A stretch of 64,000 bases of DNA, taken from positions 31,827-95,826 of the forward strand of contig CAYPHA010000009.1 in assembly GCA_964410215.1 (NCBI GenBank), in the 5' to 3' direction. Of this stretch, positions 8,501 to 18,821 are shown piece after piece; position 1 is the first letter of the stretch; every line of letters begins with the position of its first letter. The notes below the pieces were generated by a model. The model saw nothing but the letters and a program-made list of their open reading frames with translations. It made no database searches and was not told the origin of the DNA. Made by a program: the position numbers and the translations under genes. Source of the stretch: CAYPHA01 sp964410215. GTDB lineage: Bacteria > Calditrichota > Calditrichia > Calditrichales > CAYPHA01.

Positions 8501-10192
8501 ATGGAAGATAGATTTAAGGAAAGACTGCGCGAACAGCTTGAACGGATATACCGGAATCATAAGCCATCACTGGGGTTGCGTTCCATGTATCTGTTTCGAA
8601 GCACCATCGAGGGTTGCGGTGAAATTTACATGCAGTGCGGGGGCACGCGTTCCGGTGCGGTCAAGCTGCCTTCAACACTGCCAGTCGAAGAATTTAAGCT
8701 GAATGAAGTAGCCTACCTGACGGACCAGGTTTTACGCACATCGATGGATGACGCCGGCTTTTCCTATATCGTTACTTTTCCAAAATCCAGGAATACCTAT
8801 TTTCTGCTGGCTTTTGAAACGGATGCCAAAGAGCTTACCGAGGACAAGGAGCAGATTCTCAACCTGATTGCGGATGATCTGACCCATATTTTCCAGATCC
8901 GCTATCTGAGTACCGAGCTCAACCAGTTTTCAGGACGCATGGAACAGGTTGTGGCGGAAATGGGCGCCCTGCACGAAATAAGCCGTGCCTTTGAATCGTC
9001 AAGAAATCTGGAACAGCTTTTAAATGACATCCTCGAAAAATGCCAGAACCTGATGCGCGGGGAAGCCGCCTCTCTCATGCTGCTCGATGAGGAGACCAAT
9101 GAACTGGAATTTAAAGTCGTCCTGGGGCCCAAATCGGAAGAGGTTAAGAATCTGCGTTTGCCGGTCGGAAAAGGTATCGGCGGCTGGGTGGCCCAGCATG
9201 GGGAGCCCTTGCTGATACCGGATGTCAATCAGGATCCGCGTTTCAACCCTTCTTTTGATAAGAAAAGTGGTTATGTTACGAAATCCATACTGGCGGTCCC
9301 ACTGATTTATAATGCCAAAGTAACCGGTGTGGTGAATATCCTCAATCGGCTTGACGGCGAACCGTTCTGTGAAAGCGACAAGACCTTCCTGACCACCTTT
9401 GCCTCCCAGGCTGCCCTGGCTATCGAAAATGCGCGTCTGCTGCAATCAACGATCGAAAAGGAAAGCATCGAACGGGAACTGAAGGTAGCCGGCGAGATAC
9501 AGCAACTCCTGATTCCGGTCAGTTTACCATCCATTAACGGACTCGACATATCGGCGACGTACATTCCCTGTAAGGAAGTCAGTGGTGATTTTTATGATGT
9601 CATTCCGCTGGATGACAACCGTTTCGTCTTCGTCGTAGCGGATGTCGCCGGCAAGGGTGTTCCGGCGGCCCTGATGGTGTCGACCATGCAGGCTGCCCTG
9701 ATTGCCTATCTTGAACAAAGTCATGACATGCTTTATATCGTCAATAAACTGAACGGCCAGTTGATACGGACAACGGCGGAAGACCGGTTCATTACCTGTT
9801 TTATCGGTTTGTTTAATGCCCGGACAGGTACCCTGGATTATGTCAATGCCGGTCACAATCCGCCGATCCTGATGGCAGAGGACGGCTCGGTCCGCTATCT
9901 GGAAACCGGCGGTGTATTTATCGGATCCATTCCCTGGCAGTATGAAAGCGAAACCATTCGATTAGGGAATAATGACCTGGTTTGCCTGTTCACCGATGGA
10001 CTCTTTGAAGTGACCAATGAAAAGCTGGAACAGTTCGGGCTGGAGAGGGTACTTCACCTTTTGCGTGCCAACCGCCTGCGAAAACCGGAAGACATCGTCC
10101 GCAGCATGACAGAAGCCGTCAAACACCACATCGGCACAAAAAAAATGGATGATGATCTCACGGTACTCTTGTTAAAAAAGATGGTTGTTTAA
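8501..10192 (+). CDS. GAF-domain PP2C/SpoIIE-type serine phosphatase
   Basis: 563 residues from the ATG at 8501, chosen over an in-frame TTG at 8465 that would overlap the previous gene. Residues about 150-315 form a GAF sensor domain (LHEISRAFESSRNLEQLL, LPVGKGIGGWVA, ILAVPLIYNAKVTGVVNIL). A short helical linker (IERELKVAGEIQQLLIP) joins it to a SpoIIE/RsbU-type phosphatase at about 350-560, with metal-binding aspartates in CKEVSGDFYDV, VVADVAGKGVPAALMV and NDLVCLFTDGLFE. Such proteins dephosphorylate anti-anti-sigma or other regulators when the sensor domain is triggered. No anti-sigma or STAS partner is nearby. It ends the operon begun by the symporter. Confidence 0.9.
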   Translation: MEDRFKERLREQLERIYRNHKPSLGLRSMYLFRSTIEGCGEIYMQCGGTRSGAVKLPSTLPVEEFKLNEVAYLTDQVLRTSMDDAGFSYIVTFPKSRNTYFLLAFETDAKELTEDKEQILNLIADDLTHIFQIRYLSTELNQFSGRMEQVVAEMGALHEISRAFESSRNLEQLLNDILEKCQNLMRGEAASLMLLDEETNELEFKVVLGPKSEEVKNLRLPVGKGIGGWVAQHGEPLLIPDVNQDPRFNPSFDKKSGYVTKSILAVPLIYNAKVTGVVNILNRLDGEPFCESDKTFLTTFASQAALAIENARLLQSTIEKESIERELKVAGEIQQLLIPVSLPSINGLDISATYIPCKEVSGDFYDVIPLDDNRFVFVVADVAGKGVPAALMVSTMQAALIAYLEQSHDMLYIVNKLNGQLIRTTAEDRFITCFIGLFNARTGTLDYVNAGHNPPILMAEDGSVRYLETGGVFIGSIPWQYESETIRLGNNDLVCLFTDGLFEVTNEKLEQFGLERVLHLLRANRLRKPEDIVRSMTEAVKHHIGTKKMDDDLTVLLLKKMVV

Positions 10193-10288
10193 GCGATACA
10201 CGGAATGAGTCATAGAAAAATTATATTAAAATTTATCTAACCTTATCACGCAAATCAGATCGAAATCAGAAATTGGAGGAGCATGTAA

Positions 10289-12115
10289 ATGGATCGACGT
10301 AATTTTCTGGTAACATCAACGGCATTGTTGTCCATGTCGACATTACCTTTATTGACCAGATGCCAAGATAGAGGAAAACGTAAACCCAATGTCGTACTTA
10401 TTATGACGGATGATCAGGGATATGGTGACATGCATTGTCATGGACATCCCAGGCTGAAGACACCAAACCTGGATAAACTTCATGCTCAAAGCACCCGTTT
10501 TACCAACTTCCATGTGGATCCCTATTGTGCACCGACCAGAGCGGCGCTTTTGACGGGACGTTATGCCTTGCGCACCGGTGTATGGCATACCTATGGGGGA
10601 AGAAACTGGCTGTTTGAGGATGAAACACTGATGCCTGAAATATTTAAAATGAACGGTTATACAACGGGCCATTTCGGGAAGTGGCATCTCGGCGATAATT
10701 ATCCGTTCGCTGCTCATTTCAGGGGATTTGATGTATCCTTCACGCTGGGAAACTGCGGTCTTGGTGCGACAGATGATTATTGGGGCAATGATCGGTTCGA
10801 CGATACCTACTTTTTAAATGGCGAACCGGTGAAAACGACAGGATTTGGAACGGATAATTTTGTCGATCATTGCCTGAAATTTATTGAGGAAAACCGCGAT
10901 AAACCCTTCTTTGTCTACCTGGCTCCGAATATTGTGCACCGGCCCTGGAATATCCCCTATGAATACAGGCTGCGTTATGATCCTGAACAGATTAAATCGT
11001 CGGAAATTGTCGCTTACAATAGTTCGGATATGGCCCAGTTTTATGGGACGATTGATAAAATTGATGAACAGGTGGGGCGGGTCATCGATTATCTGGACAG
11101 GGAACAACTTGCCGATGATACCATCCTGTTATTCCTGACGGACAACGGCACGGTCAGCAGTGAATACAATGCCGGGATGCGTGGACGCAAAGGCAGCCCT
11201 TATGAGGGGGGACACCGGGTGCCGTTGTTTATCCGGTGGCCCAATGGCGGTCTGCGTCAGGGTATGGATATCAGTGATTTAACCGCACACATCGACCTTC
11301 TTCCGACTTTGATGGATCTCTGTGATTTGAAGGTGGACAGGGAGCCTGTATTTGATGGTAAGAATCTGGCACCATTATTACAGGATGATGTGGTCCAATG
11401 GGCAAACGAAAGAGCATATATTACCCAGATGGCCCAGAATGTACCCGGTTACCATATAACGCCTCCCAAATGGGGACTTTCCGCTGTATTGACCCAGCAA
11501 TGGCGACTCGTAAATAAAAATGAGCTCTATGATATAAAGAAAGATCCCGGTCAGGAACATGATATTTCCGCTCAAAATCCGGAAGTCGTAAAACAATTAC
11601 AGGAGATGTACGAAGCATACTGGGCGGATATCCTGCCGCGTACGAAACATCTTGCCCGTGTTATTATCGGGCATCCCGAGCAAGCCACGACGGTTTTGTC
11701 ATTAACAAACCTTACACCCGTAGCGGGTGGCAACGCGGTCTGGTCACAAATAAGCGCAGCAACCTGGGATGAAATCGAGGGCATATGGCCTCTAAAGGTC
11801 CAGAAAGCCGGCATGTATGCCTTTGAACTGCGCAGATGGCCAAGGGAGCTGGACCTGCCGATTAATGCATTCGAAGATATCGAAAAAACGAATCTCTGGC
11901 CAGAGTTTAAAAGCGGCAGTACGCAGATTAATCCGGTTCAAGCCGGTCTGTCCATCGGAGATACGACAATTTCAGAAAAAATCAATGCGGATGAGAAAGC
12001 GGTAGAAATTACTGTCGAATTGACCGAAGGTGATATTGATTTAAAAACATGGTTTGCCGATAAAAACGGAACGTCCCGATCAGCTTATTGGGTATACATC
12101 CGACCGATGACCTAG
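10289..12115 (+). CDS. Exported type I sulfatase (formylglycine-dependent)
   Basis: 608 residues of the alkaline-phosphatase superfamily. The active-site motif C80-A-P-T-R followed by AALLTGRY is the Cys-type signal that formylglycine-generating enzyme converts to formylglycine. D41-D42 (IMTDDQGYGD) bind calcium, and GHFGKWHLG and FLTDNGT complete the core. The N-terminus (MDRRNFLVTSTALL) has a paired arginine reminiscent of Tat signals, followed by LLTRC25, a possible lipobox, so it may be a lipoprotein. About 130 residues at the C-terminus form an extra beta-rich domain. Relatives remove sulfate from polysaccharides or glycosaminoglycans. The ATG follows a strong GGAGGAG. No glycan-use cluster surrounds it. 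Confidence 0.93.
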   Translation: MDRRNFLVTSTALLSMSTLPLLTRCQDRGKRKPNVVLIMTDDQGYGDMHCHGHPRLKTPNLDKLHAQSTRFTNFHVDPYCAPTRAALLTGRYALRTGVWHTYGGRNWLFEDETLMPEIFKMNGYTTGHFGKWHLGDNYPFAAHFRGFDVSFTLGNCGLGATDDYWGNDRFDDTYFLNGEPVKTTGFGTDNFVDHCLKFIEENRDKPFFVYLAPNIVHRPWNIPYEYRLRYDPEQIKSSEIVAYNSSDMAQFYGTIDKIDEQVGRVIDYLDREQLADDTILLFLTDNGTVSSEYNAGMRGRKGSPYEGGHRVPLFIRWPNGGLRQGMDISDLTAHIDLLPTLMDLCDLKVDREPVFDGKNLAPLLQDDVVQWANERAYITQMAQNVPGYHITPPKWGLSAVLTQQWRLVNKNELYDIKKDPGQEHDISAQNPEVVKQLQEMYEAYWADILPRTKHLARVIIGHPEQATTVLSLTNLTPVAGGNAVWSQISAATWDEIEGIWPLKVQKAGMYAFELRRWPRELDLPINAFEDIEKTNLWPEFKSGSTQINPVQAGLSIGDTTISEKINADEKAVEITVELTEGDIDLKTWFADKNGTSRSAYWVYIRPMT

Positions 12116-12694
12116 CGTGATCGATACTAATATAATGCTCCAGGGAAATGTGCTTATTTAACAATCATATGGCGATTATTTTATAGTTAAATAGCCTGAG
12201 TCAGAATTTTTTACATTGCCAAAGAGAGGCTGGATGTATCATACATTATTGGATCTGAAGAACCCTACTGGCAGGATCCACCGATTGTTATGAAGGTAGA
12301 AAACAGTATCGATGATCTTTCATCATCTGAATTGCGGTTACTGGACACACTTGCTTCTTTGGTCAAACAACCGGACGCTTACATACATGAACTCGATAGT
12401 CTCAAAAACAATAGTCCTTCTCTACGTTATTGCGGAGAATAATTCGTTTTAAGCTCGTAGAATGAGCGTTTCGGTTGTTTGAGTTCTATTGATCGTTGAC
12501 GATCAAAAATATTTTTTTCTTCCCGGAACATTATGTCGACTTTCAATTCCTGGTTGATTAAATTCTCAATATATTTAACTATCACAGAGCCCTCTGAATG
12601 ATTCGTTTTGTGCAACGGAACGGAAGGGAATCAAAAACAATACTTTTTCTGTCTCAGACTTTAACATGAATATCCGGATGAACGAGGAGATTGT
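12116..12694. other. Intergenic stretch with a regulator remnant and no intact gene
   Basis: This 579-base gap holds a partial XRE-like reading frame (12203-12442). A 62-codon frame on the minus strand (12427-12615) shows no recognisable domain or good ribosome site. The rest is AT-rich. A GAGGAGA ribosome site for the next gene closes the gap. Confidence 0.6.
12203..12442 (+). pseudogene. 5'-truncated remnant of an XRE-family helix-turn-helix regulator
   Basis: An open frame enters after a TGA at 12197-12199 and has no ATG until 12290. Its translation begins FYIAKERLDVSYIIGSEEP, which reads like the end of the XRE helix-turn-helix (the usual pattern is IAKxLxVSxDYLLGxEEP). A tail with SSSELRLLDTLASLVKQ follows, as is usual after that domain. 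The first three helices are missing and no frame upstream restores them. I infer a deletion remnant. It could instead be a coincidental open frame. Confidence 0.4.
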
Positions 12695-13909
12695 GTGAAC
12701 AGCGTACGTTTTGTTTTTTTCTTCACCTTACTGTTTTTATTTAAGATATACGGTCAGTCGGAACGCATGGATGTCGATATCGAAGTGACCAATTTCCCTC
12801 ATGGCCGGGTTTTAGAGCAATTAAGTAGTTTTGGATTCGTACAAAGCTGTAACTATTCCGTTGAAAATATAGCCAGTTCAAATCCGGCCAGTCCGGGTAA
12901 TTTTAGTACGATTACGGCCGGTATCTCTTATCAGTATGTATCCAATATTGAACCGGGCTGGTTTTCGGATATCGATTACAACAGGGCGTTTTCTTCTCTT
13001 CCTCAATCATTCGGTGCAGTCATCCCGGTTGATAAATTCCTGATAGGACTTGGTGCCAGCCAGCGGTACAATTCCCAAATTGATTTTGGTGACCTGGAAA
13101 TCACAACGATAAACGCGCCGGACGGAACAAGTGAGACGTATGCTGCTGAGGATAATACGCTCATCTCTTCGCTTGCAGCAACCGTTTCCTATTCCCTGCA
13201 TTCTGTATTTAAGGATGATGATGCCTTGGGTCTTGGCTTCCAACTTAACCGGGATCGACTGGATTATCGCTCTAAACGATGGCATGCTGATCTTAAAACG
13301 AAAGGTTATTCAAACAGTTATTCCATCGGCATTCATTACAAACAGAAAAGAACGTTAAATCCCGGATTATTGGAACTGGGCCTCTTTTTTGAAAAGGGGA
13401 CGTCATTTAAAGAAAAGAAAACATACGAAACACAGGGTCTGCTGGATCCCATCGACATCGATCCCGGTGACGCATCCCATTTTCAATTTGTCGGACCGGC
13501 TGTGACCGAATGGACGATCGTGGCAAAAACACCCGACAAAATAAATGCTGGTATTTTATTCTCATCCGTTAACCGCTTATACGTTTCACTGAATGCTGCT
13601 TTATTATTTCGAAATCAAATAAATACGCAATGGAAAAACACCATCGAATATTCAGGGGGCCTGATTTATTACCTTTCAGAAGCGTGGATTCTTTCTGTTG
13701 GGAATTATTACGCCCATCCAAGGTCAGACCTGACAGATGCATATTTTAAGGACATGAACCGAAATATGGAGGTAAATTATATCACCGGGGGTATCCGGTT
13801 TCAATCCAGACATTATGCCATCAATGCTTCGGTTGCAGACAGCCATCTTTTTTCCGGTAAATGGAGAAGACATACCATTGCACGATTCGGTGTTTCCGTT
13901 ACCTTATAG
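12695..13909 (+). CDS. Putative outer-membrane beta-barrel protein
   Basis: 404 residues from a GTG start preceded by GAGGAGA. VRFVFFFTLLFLFKIYGQS is a signal peptide. The mature part is rich in alternating hydrophobic and polar residues with aromatic girdles (TITAGISYQYVSNI, YSIGIHYKQKR, YITGGIRFQSRHYAINASVA) and ends on the beta-strand HTIARFGVSVTL, as outer-membrane barrels do. It resembles the general FadL/OMPP1 or PorV-type layout, but I recognise no specific family. The next gene begins 70 bases after its stop. Confidence 0.6.
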   Translation: MNSVRFVFFFTLLFLFKIYGQSERMDVDIEVTNFPHGRVLEQLSSFGFVQSCNYSVENIASSNPASPGNFSTITAGISYQYVSNIEPGWFSDIDYNRAFSSLPQSFGAVIPVDKFLIGLGASQRYNSQIDFGDLEITTINAPDGTSETYAAEDNTLISSLAATVSYSLHSVFKDDDALGLGFQLNRDRLDYRSKRWHADLKTKGYSNSYSIGIHYKQKRTLNPGLLELGLFFEKGTSFKEKKTYETQGLLDPIDIDPGDASHFQFVGPAVTEWTIVAKTPDKINAGILFSSVNRLYVSLNAALLFRNQINTQWKNTIEYSGGLIYYLSEAWILSVGNYYAHPRSDLTDAYFKDMNRNMEVNYITGGIRFQSRHYAINASVADSHLFSGKWRRHTIARFGVSVTL

Positions 13910-13979
13910 ATCACAGAACGTCTGGGCAATAAATTCTTCTGACCGCCATGTACAACGAAATATTTCAGGGAATGCAATC

Positions 13980-14765
13980 ATGCTTTTAAAAATCAATATG
14001 CGTTTCATTATCGTTATTTTGTCTTTATCCATTTTTTCCTGCGAGAGGGAAATCAAACACACGCCTGTTCCTTTTTCCTGCCGGCAGTCTATTCTGGTCC
14101 TGACGGACTCATTGCGGGCCACAAACGGTTCGCTGTATTGTTTCGAAAGGGATGGCGGTGCATCAGCGTGGCAATTGAAGTACAGTGATATACCGGTGGT
14201 GCTGGGAAGAAGCGGCCTGGGCTGGGGCCGTGGGCTACATGACTCGTCTGACACCTATGGTTATCCACTTAAGGCAGAAGGGGACGGCCGAAGTCCTGCC
14301 GGCGTGTTTCTGCTTTCGGCCGTTTTCGGCTATGCACCGGCGGATCAAATGGATACGCTGAAAATGCCCTATATACACATTACCGAAGCGGTCGAATGTG
14401 TGGATGATGCGCATTCAGTCTATTATAATCAGGTTGTATCAAGGGATGACATCAACGAAACGACACAGGTAGACTGGCAATCCTCTGAAAAAATGCGTTC
14501 GGCGGGCATTTATTATGAACGGGGCGTGGTTGTCGAACACAATACCGATCCGGTTAAACCATCGGCCGGATCCTGTATTTTTCTGCATAACTGGGCGGAT
14601 CCGAACGAGACCATGGCCGGTTGCACGGGCATGGCGCCTGCGCATATGAAAACAATCGTTTCCTGGTTGGACGCATCAAAACAACCTGTTTTAGTACAGC
14701 TTACAAAGCTAACCTATCGGGAACTTCAGGAACAATGGCAACTGCCGCTTCTGATGCAGGAATGA
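13980..14765 (+). CDS. L,D-transpeptidase (YkuD-type) lipoprotein
   Basis: 261 residues from the ATG at 13980, which has CAGGGA eight bases upstream. Longer versions would run into the previous gene. IIVILSLSIFSC21 is a lipoprotein signal with lipobox cysteine C21. The catalytic region has H203 (FLHNWADPNE) and C215 (MAGCTGM), matching the YkuD arrangement of His, then a GCxxM or GChG cysteine. A preceding GDGRSPAGVFLL matches the conserved GDxxTPxGxF substrate-loop motif. Enzymes of this family cross-link peptidoglycan or attach proteins to it in the periplasm. A bare-hydrolase role is possible. Confidence 0.85.
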   Translation: MLLKINMRFIIVILSLSIFSCEREIKHTPVPFSCRQSILVLTDSLRATNGSLYCFERDGGASAWQLKYSDIPVVLGRSGLGWGRGLHDSSDTYGYPLKAEGDGRSPAGVFLLSAVFGYAPADQMDTLKMPYIHITEAVECVDDAHSVYYNQVVSRDDINETTQVDWQSSEKMRSAGIYYERGVVVEHNTDPVKPSAGSCIFLHNWADPNETMAGCTGMAPAHMKTIVSWLDASKQPVLVQLTKLTYRELQEQWQLPLLMQE

Positions 14766-14902
14766 AAATACATGATTAAAATAAATCATAACGGTAACGC
14801 CGGCTTCAAGGCAAGACAATATTTTTAGAGATTTAATAATTCTTATTACCGTCAATATCAATGGGAAGGGATTGTCGTGCGCTTCAGGATGTGTTTTTGG
14901 AT

Positions 14903-14935
14903 AAAAAAAACCCCGGCTGAATAGATGCCGGGGTT
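14903..14935 (-). terminator. Intrinsic terminator of the cold-shock gene
   Basis: A stem of CCCCGGC/GCCGGGG, extended by A-T pairs, around a 9-base loop is followed on the minus strand by a run of eight T. It lies 22 bases after the stop of the cold-shock gene. Confidence 0.88.
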
Positions 14936-14956
14936 GTGCAAAAATGAGTCTAGCAG

Positions 14957-15157
14957 TTATATTCTTGATACATTGTTTGCTTGCAATCCTTTGGGACTTT
15001 GTCCAACTTCAAACTGCACTTTATCACCTTCGTCTAGTGATTTGTAACCACCACCTTCAATAGAATTGTGATGTACAAATACATCTTCGCCTTCTTCCCT
15101 GCTAATAAAACCATAGCCCTTTGAGGCATTGAACCACTTTACTGTTCCATTTTCCAT
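14957..15157 (-). CDS. CspA-family cold-shock protein
   Basis: 66 residues, the exact size of CspA proteins. RNP1 (KGYGFI) and RNP2 (VFVHH) are intact, with the aromatic W and F residues of the nucleic-acid face at GTVKWFN. Such proteins bind single-stranded RNA in the cytosol and melt secondary structure. A long 5' leader of about 180 bases, common for csp genes, runs from a promoter near 15346-15374 and contains a terminator-like hairpin. The paralogue role (cold-induced or housekeeping) cannot be told from the sequence. Confidence 0.95.
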   Translation of the reverse strand: MENGTVKWFNASKGYGFISREEGEDVFVHHNSIEGGGYKSLDEGDKVQFEVGQSPKGLQANNVSRI

Positions 15158-15214
15158 TAGATGAATCCTTATAAAAATATGTGATCTGCGTACTTCTTTT
15201 TTTCAGCTTAAACC

Positions 15215-15257
15215 AAAAAAAAATCGTGAGGAACAATCTTACAGAATTCTTCACGAT
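15215..15257 (-). terminator. Terminator-like hairpin in the csp leader
   Basis: On the minus strand, an 11-base stem (ATCGTGA plus GAA with one mismatch) closes a 13-base loop at 15223-15257 and is followed by nine T (15215-15223). It sits about 60 bases ahead of the csp start codon and about 80 bases after the predicted transcription start. It could end read-through from the decayed gene upstream or act as an attenuator for csp. Confidence 0.7.
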
Positions 15258-15345
15258 CTATTTCGATGTTAATATTGTATCTTCTGGTTTTTAACAACAA
15301 AAACAAACAAAGCGAGAAAAACAGTGTACATTTAATTAATTGGTC

Positions 15346-15374
15346 AATATACAGTATTGAAAATTAAAATGCAA
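15346..15374 (-). promoter_or_regulatory. Probable csp promoter
   Basis: On the minus strand, TTGCAT (complement of 15369-15374), a 17-base spacer, and TATATT (complement of 15346-15351). The predicted transcript starts near 15339 and leaves a leader of about 180 bases. Between 15375 and 15571 I see only AT-rich sequence. Confidence 0.5.
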
Positions 15375-15571
15375 CATAATAATCTGGAGTCATTAAAAAG
15401 ATATAATCCTGCAATTATTTACCTGATGCATAGTAAATGCGTATCTTTTTCATTATAAAATGCATTCCACTTGAATCATGGAAATCACTTCATCTGGCTT
15501 ACATCATCGCCTGAAATAGCCCCTGTTATTCTGTTAATCCTGTGATCCTGTCTGAAAACAAGTAGATCACG

Positions 15572-16780
15572 TCATTTGATGAATACGAATTTGTGCCGTT
15601 TTATGGTGTTGCCCGCTTTTAACTGGTATATATAAATCCCGCTTGCCAGGCCGGCATCACGGGCATTGAATTGCACCTTATATCGCCGTGCCACCTGTCT
15701 TTCGTTAACAATCGTGGCCACTTTCTGCCCCAGCGTATTGAATACATCCAATCGTACTTTACTATCCTGAGGTAACCCGTATTCGATGACCGTTTCCGGA
15801 TTGAACGGATTGGGATAATTCTGATTCAGATAGTAGACATAAGGCACCAGCTCATCACCGATCGGTTCTGCCGTCAGTACAAGCGGTACGCCCATCGTTC
15901 CCAGGATACCATCCGGTGTGATTGGGTACTTTTGCTCAATCGACCGGATTTTTTCTGTCGCCGGTTCATACAACATGAACGTCACGGAATCACCTTCGGC
16001 TGATTTAAGCATGTAGCCTTCGCCGGGCATCAGGTACTTCAGGCTCCCTTCCCATGAGTCCACATCTCCCAGATACGCGGCGAATGCGGTCTGGCTTTTT
16101 ATGCGGTCACCGTCGCCGGCACTGTATGCATCCAGCGCACCGTTGATGTCCAGAATCTGCTGACTGGCATAACCGATCCAGTTCCAGCCCGGAAAGATGT
16201 CCAGTTCATGACGGGCAAGATCGACCGCTTTACCCGTAAACCGGAGGGTCCAACCTTCATTCGAATATATCTTGTAAGTCTTTCCGGCTTCCAGATGCGT
16301 CAAGGAGCCAACCCAGTTGAGCTCGTCATGAAACATACTGTAGTGCTGCTCACCTTTGATGAGATCGCCATTGGACGGCCATACATCCCGGAGTGCAAGG
16401 TCGACCGGGAGTGTGCCGATGTTCACATTGATAGAGAACCACGTCCAACCGGATTCGAGACGGATGGATTGTACATATGCATCCGGTTCGATGATGAGCG
16501 GGCTGGCCACGGTACCCAGGGAGCTGTTGCTGGAAAATAAATGATCGTTTTCAAGGAGCACATATTCTTTTCCTTCTGAGGCATCCCACAGATGGAATTC
16601 CAGGTTTTCGCCGGTCGCTTCATGGTGGTAGACGGTTATGAAGGTCACATATTTCCGGACCGCTTCCAGAAATTCGACATTGGCCACACCACGCAGCTCG
16701 TTATCGATGTATACACTGACGATGTCGTATGGATCCTCGGAAAAACCGTCTTCAAAGGCGGGCTGGACGGTCATTTCCAT
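15572..16780 (-). pseudogene. 3' fragment of a broken secreted-protein gene, with T9SS type A sorting domain
   Basis: The frame continues upstream past the ATG at 16780 to about 16957 (GEQSIEIGINSRLNVGIYKD), where it meets the end of the previous fragment in another frame. The last 85 or so residues are a T9SS sorting domain (NYPNPFNPETVIEYGL, then LDVFNTLGQKVATIV, ending IKRHKFVFIK). That signal directs outer-membrane translocation through SprA. Before it come two similar beta-rich repeats of about 70 residues with WTWFSINVN and WNWIGYASQ. As a separate gene it would lack a signal peptide, which supports a broken gene. The sorting domain itself is intact. Confidence 0.72.
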
Positions 16781-16892
16781 GCTGTAGGCGAAGGCAGAGG
16801 GGTCAAGATTCCAGGCAGGTGGTTCATTAAGTACGTTGAGCTTAACCAGAAGGTATTCATCACCCTCTGTGGTGGCTGCAATGACCGTATCT

Positions 16893-18821
16893 TTATAGAT
16901 ACCGACATTCAGCCGGCTGTTGATCCCGATCTCGATAGACTGTTCTCCACCGGATTGATGACGACGCCCAGTCCGATAGCCAGATCGCCTTCAAAAAATG
17001 TGGATACTTCAAGGGTATGGGTAGAGTCCTGCTGAACAGTATGGGTCTCACCGATGCTCGTTCCGGCACTGAACGAAATATTTTTTTCTTAACAGTATTC
17101 TCTTTATTTAGCCGGTTCTGTTCTATGATCTGTTGCCAGATGCTGAGGGAGGCATCATACTCCAGTTCCAGATCCTGGTCTCCGGAAGATTGAGCAGCTG
17201 CTTTCAATTCCTTCAATTGTGGCATCAGCGTATGCAGGATATGGGATTCGGTATAGGCGAATGTGGAACGGATTTTCTCCGGCTGCCAGGCCAGGGCCAT
17301 GCTTTCGTCGACCTGTCCCGAATTCCAGTTATAGGTTATCACGTCGGTAATGGCATACAGGTTAATATATGATGCGCCGATGTAGACATCGCCTTCTTCA
17401 CCGACAACGGCACCGATTTTAGCGTCCAGGAACAGACCGCCCCCACCGGCGGATTCGTAGGTATGGGTATGTGACACCGTATAGGTCGAATCCTGGGCCA
17501 TGAAGGAGTAACTCTGATCGCCGGGCGGGTCATGCAGGATAATCTGTGGAATTTCCGGTGTCGTCGCCATGAAGGTCTGCGAGCGGGGGCTTTGCCCGGT
17601 AACGAGGGCCCACTGTTCGTAGCTGACGTCTTCTTCTCCCACGTGGGCGACAATCTGAATAAGACGCTGGTACGGATGTTCTCCTCCGGAAAGGATATTA
17701 GGATTACCGGGGATACAGGTATAAACGACCAAGCTGTCGGTAAGCAGTAATTCAACCGGTTTGGATGCTCTGCCGGCGATATCATCATAAATCGTAATGC
17801 TCCCTTCATTGACGCTGCAACTGTCATCTTCCCAGTAATCCATCACTTCGATAAGAAGATGATAGGGGACATGCTGTTCCATAATCGGTACCTGATAAGC
17901 CCCTGTGCCTATTTCCGGAAAACCGGTGACCCGGATGGCGGGCGGTTGCCGGTAGGTGAAATACTTAACCTGGTCTCCCCAGGTCAGATCGACGGTATCC
18001 ACCGAAAAATATTCCATAATCCTGGGATTGAACGGTTGCATATTGGTCATTTCGATGGCGTAGGGTTGGGCGGGCAACATGAGGGTGAGGGTGCCGCTGT
18101 CATCGGTATCGATCGTTTGCTGGTAGCAACCGGCATTGTTACCGAGGGAAGTGATCTGAAAGGTGGCAGAGCCGATATGGGTGTCACAGGGGCCGCGGAG
18201 GCGGGTGGTCAGTTCACATTCCTGTGTATCCGTGAACGTGAGATCAAGAATATTCGTTTCAACGATAAGCGTGGTGTCGGATGGGGAAAACGTATGGGAA
18301 ACCTCGCCTTCCTCCAATACGGGTTTTATGCGATAGGTACCTGCCCGTTCAATGGTCAGACGGAATTCACCTTTCGCATTGGTTTTTACTTCTTCCGGAA
18401 TATCGTTTACCAGAAATGTGACGTTTTCGACTGCGCATCCGGTGCCGGCAAATTGAATGGTACCCGCGAGGGTATAGGACGTCGTGTCGATAAAATCAAC
18501 CGATTTGTTGACCGGCGTATTCAGGTTCAGGTTTATCCACTGAGACGGTGGCGAAAAACCATGGTCTGTTTTCAATGGTGTGATTTCAAAGTCTCTCGAT
18601 TCGCCATCCTTTGTAATATTTACTTCTCCACCTGAACTCTGCCAGGTAACGGCAATATGATGCCATTCTCCGTCATTGGCGGACACGCCGGTTCTTCCTG
18701 TTTCTTCACCATCGATTGCAACTCTGAAATCGTTGTAATCAATATGGATAAAGCTGTTGAATTGTCCGGGCAAGGCATAGGATATGGGGGTCCCCTCATT
18801 TCCCGTGTCGGATGATTTCAT
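16893..18821 (-). pseudogene. Middle fragment of the broken gene, with LamG-like domain
   Basis: The open frame runs upstream of the ATG at 18821 to about 19060 (FWPDGELDGTITTPFGAAV, then LTFSFWMKSSD). The LamG/concanavalin-type domain (ANDGEWHHIAVTWQSSGG) is therefore cut by the annotated ATG. Carboxypeptidase-regulatory-like repeats follow (YTLAGTIQFAGTGCAVENV, GEFRLTIERAGTYRI). The C-terminal 50 or so residues are out of frame: after a run of seven A (minus strand, 17081-17087) a shifted frame gives sensible sequence (ISFSAGTSIGETHTVQQ, FFEGDLAIGLGVVINP), which then shifts again near 16950. No ribosome site precedes the ATG. Confidence 0.7.

Noticed and set aside
12427..12615. 62-codon open frame on the minus strand
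   Set aside because: No recognisable domain or homology by eye, no ribosome site, and the DNA is AT-rich intergenic sequence next to a remnant.
17859..18635. 258-codon plus-strand open frame over the broken secreted-protein gene
   Set aside because: The minus strand holds the LamG and repeat domains; the plus frame reads as antisense shadow.
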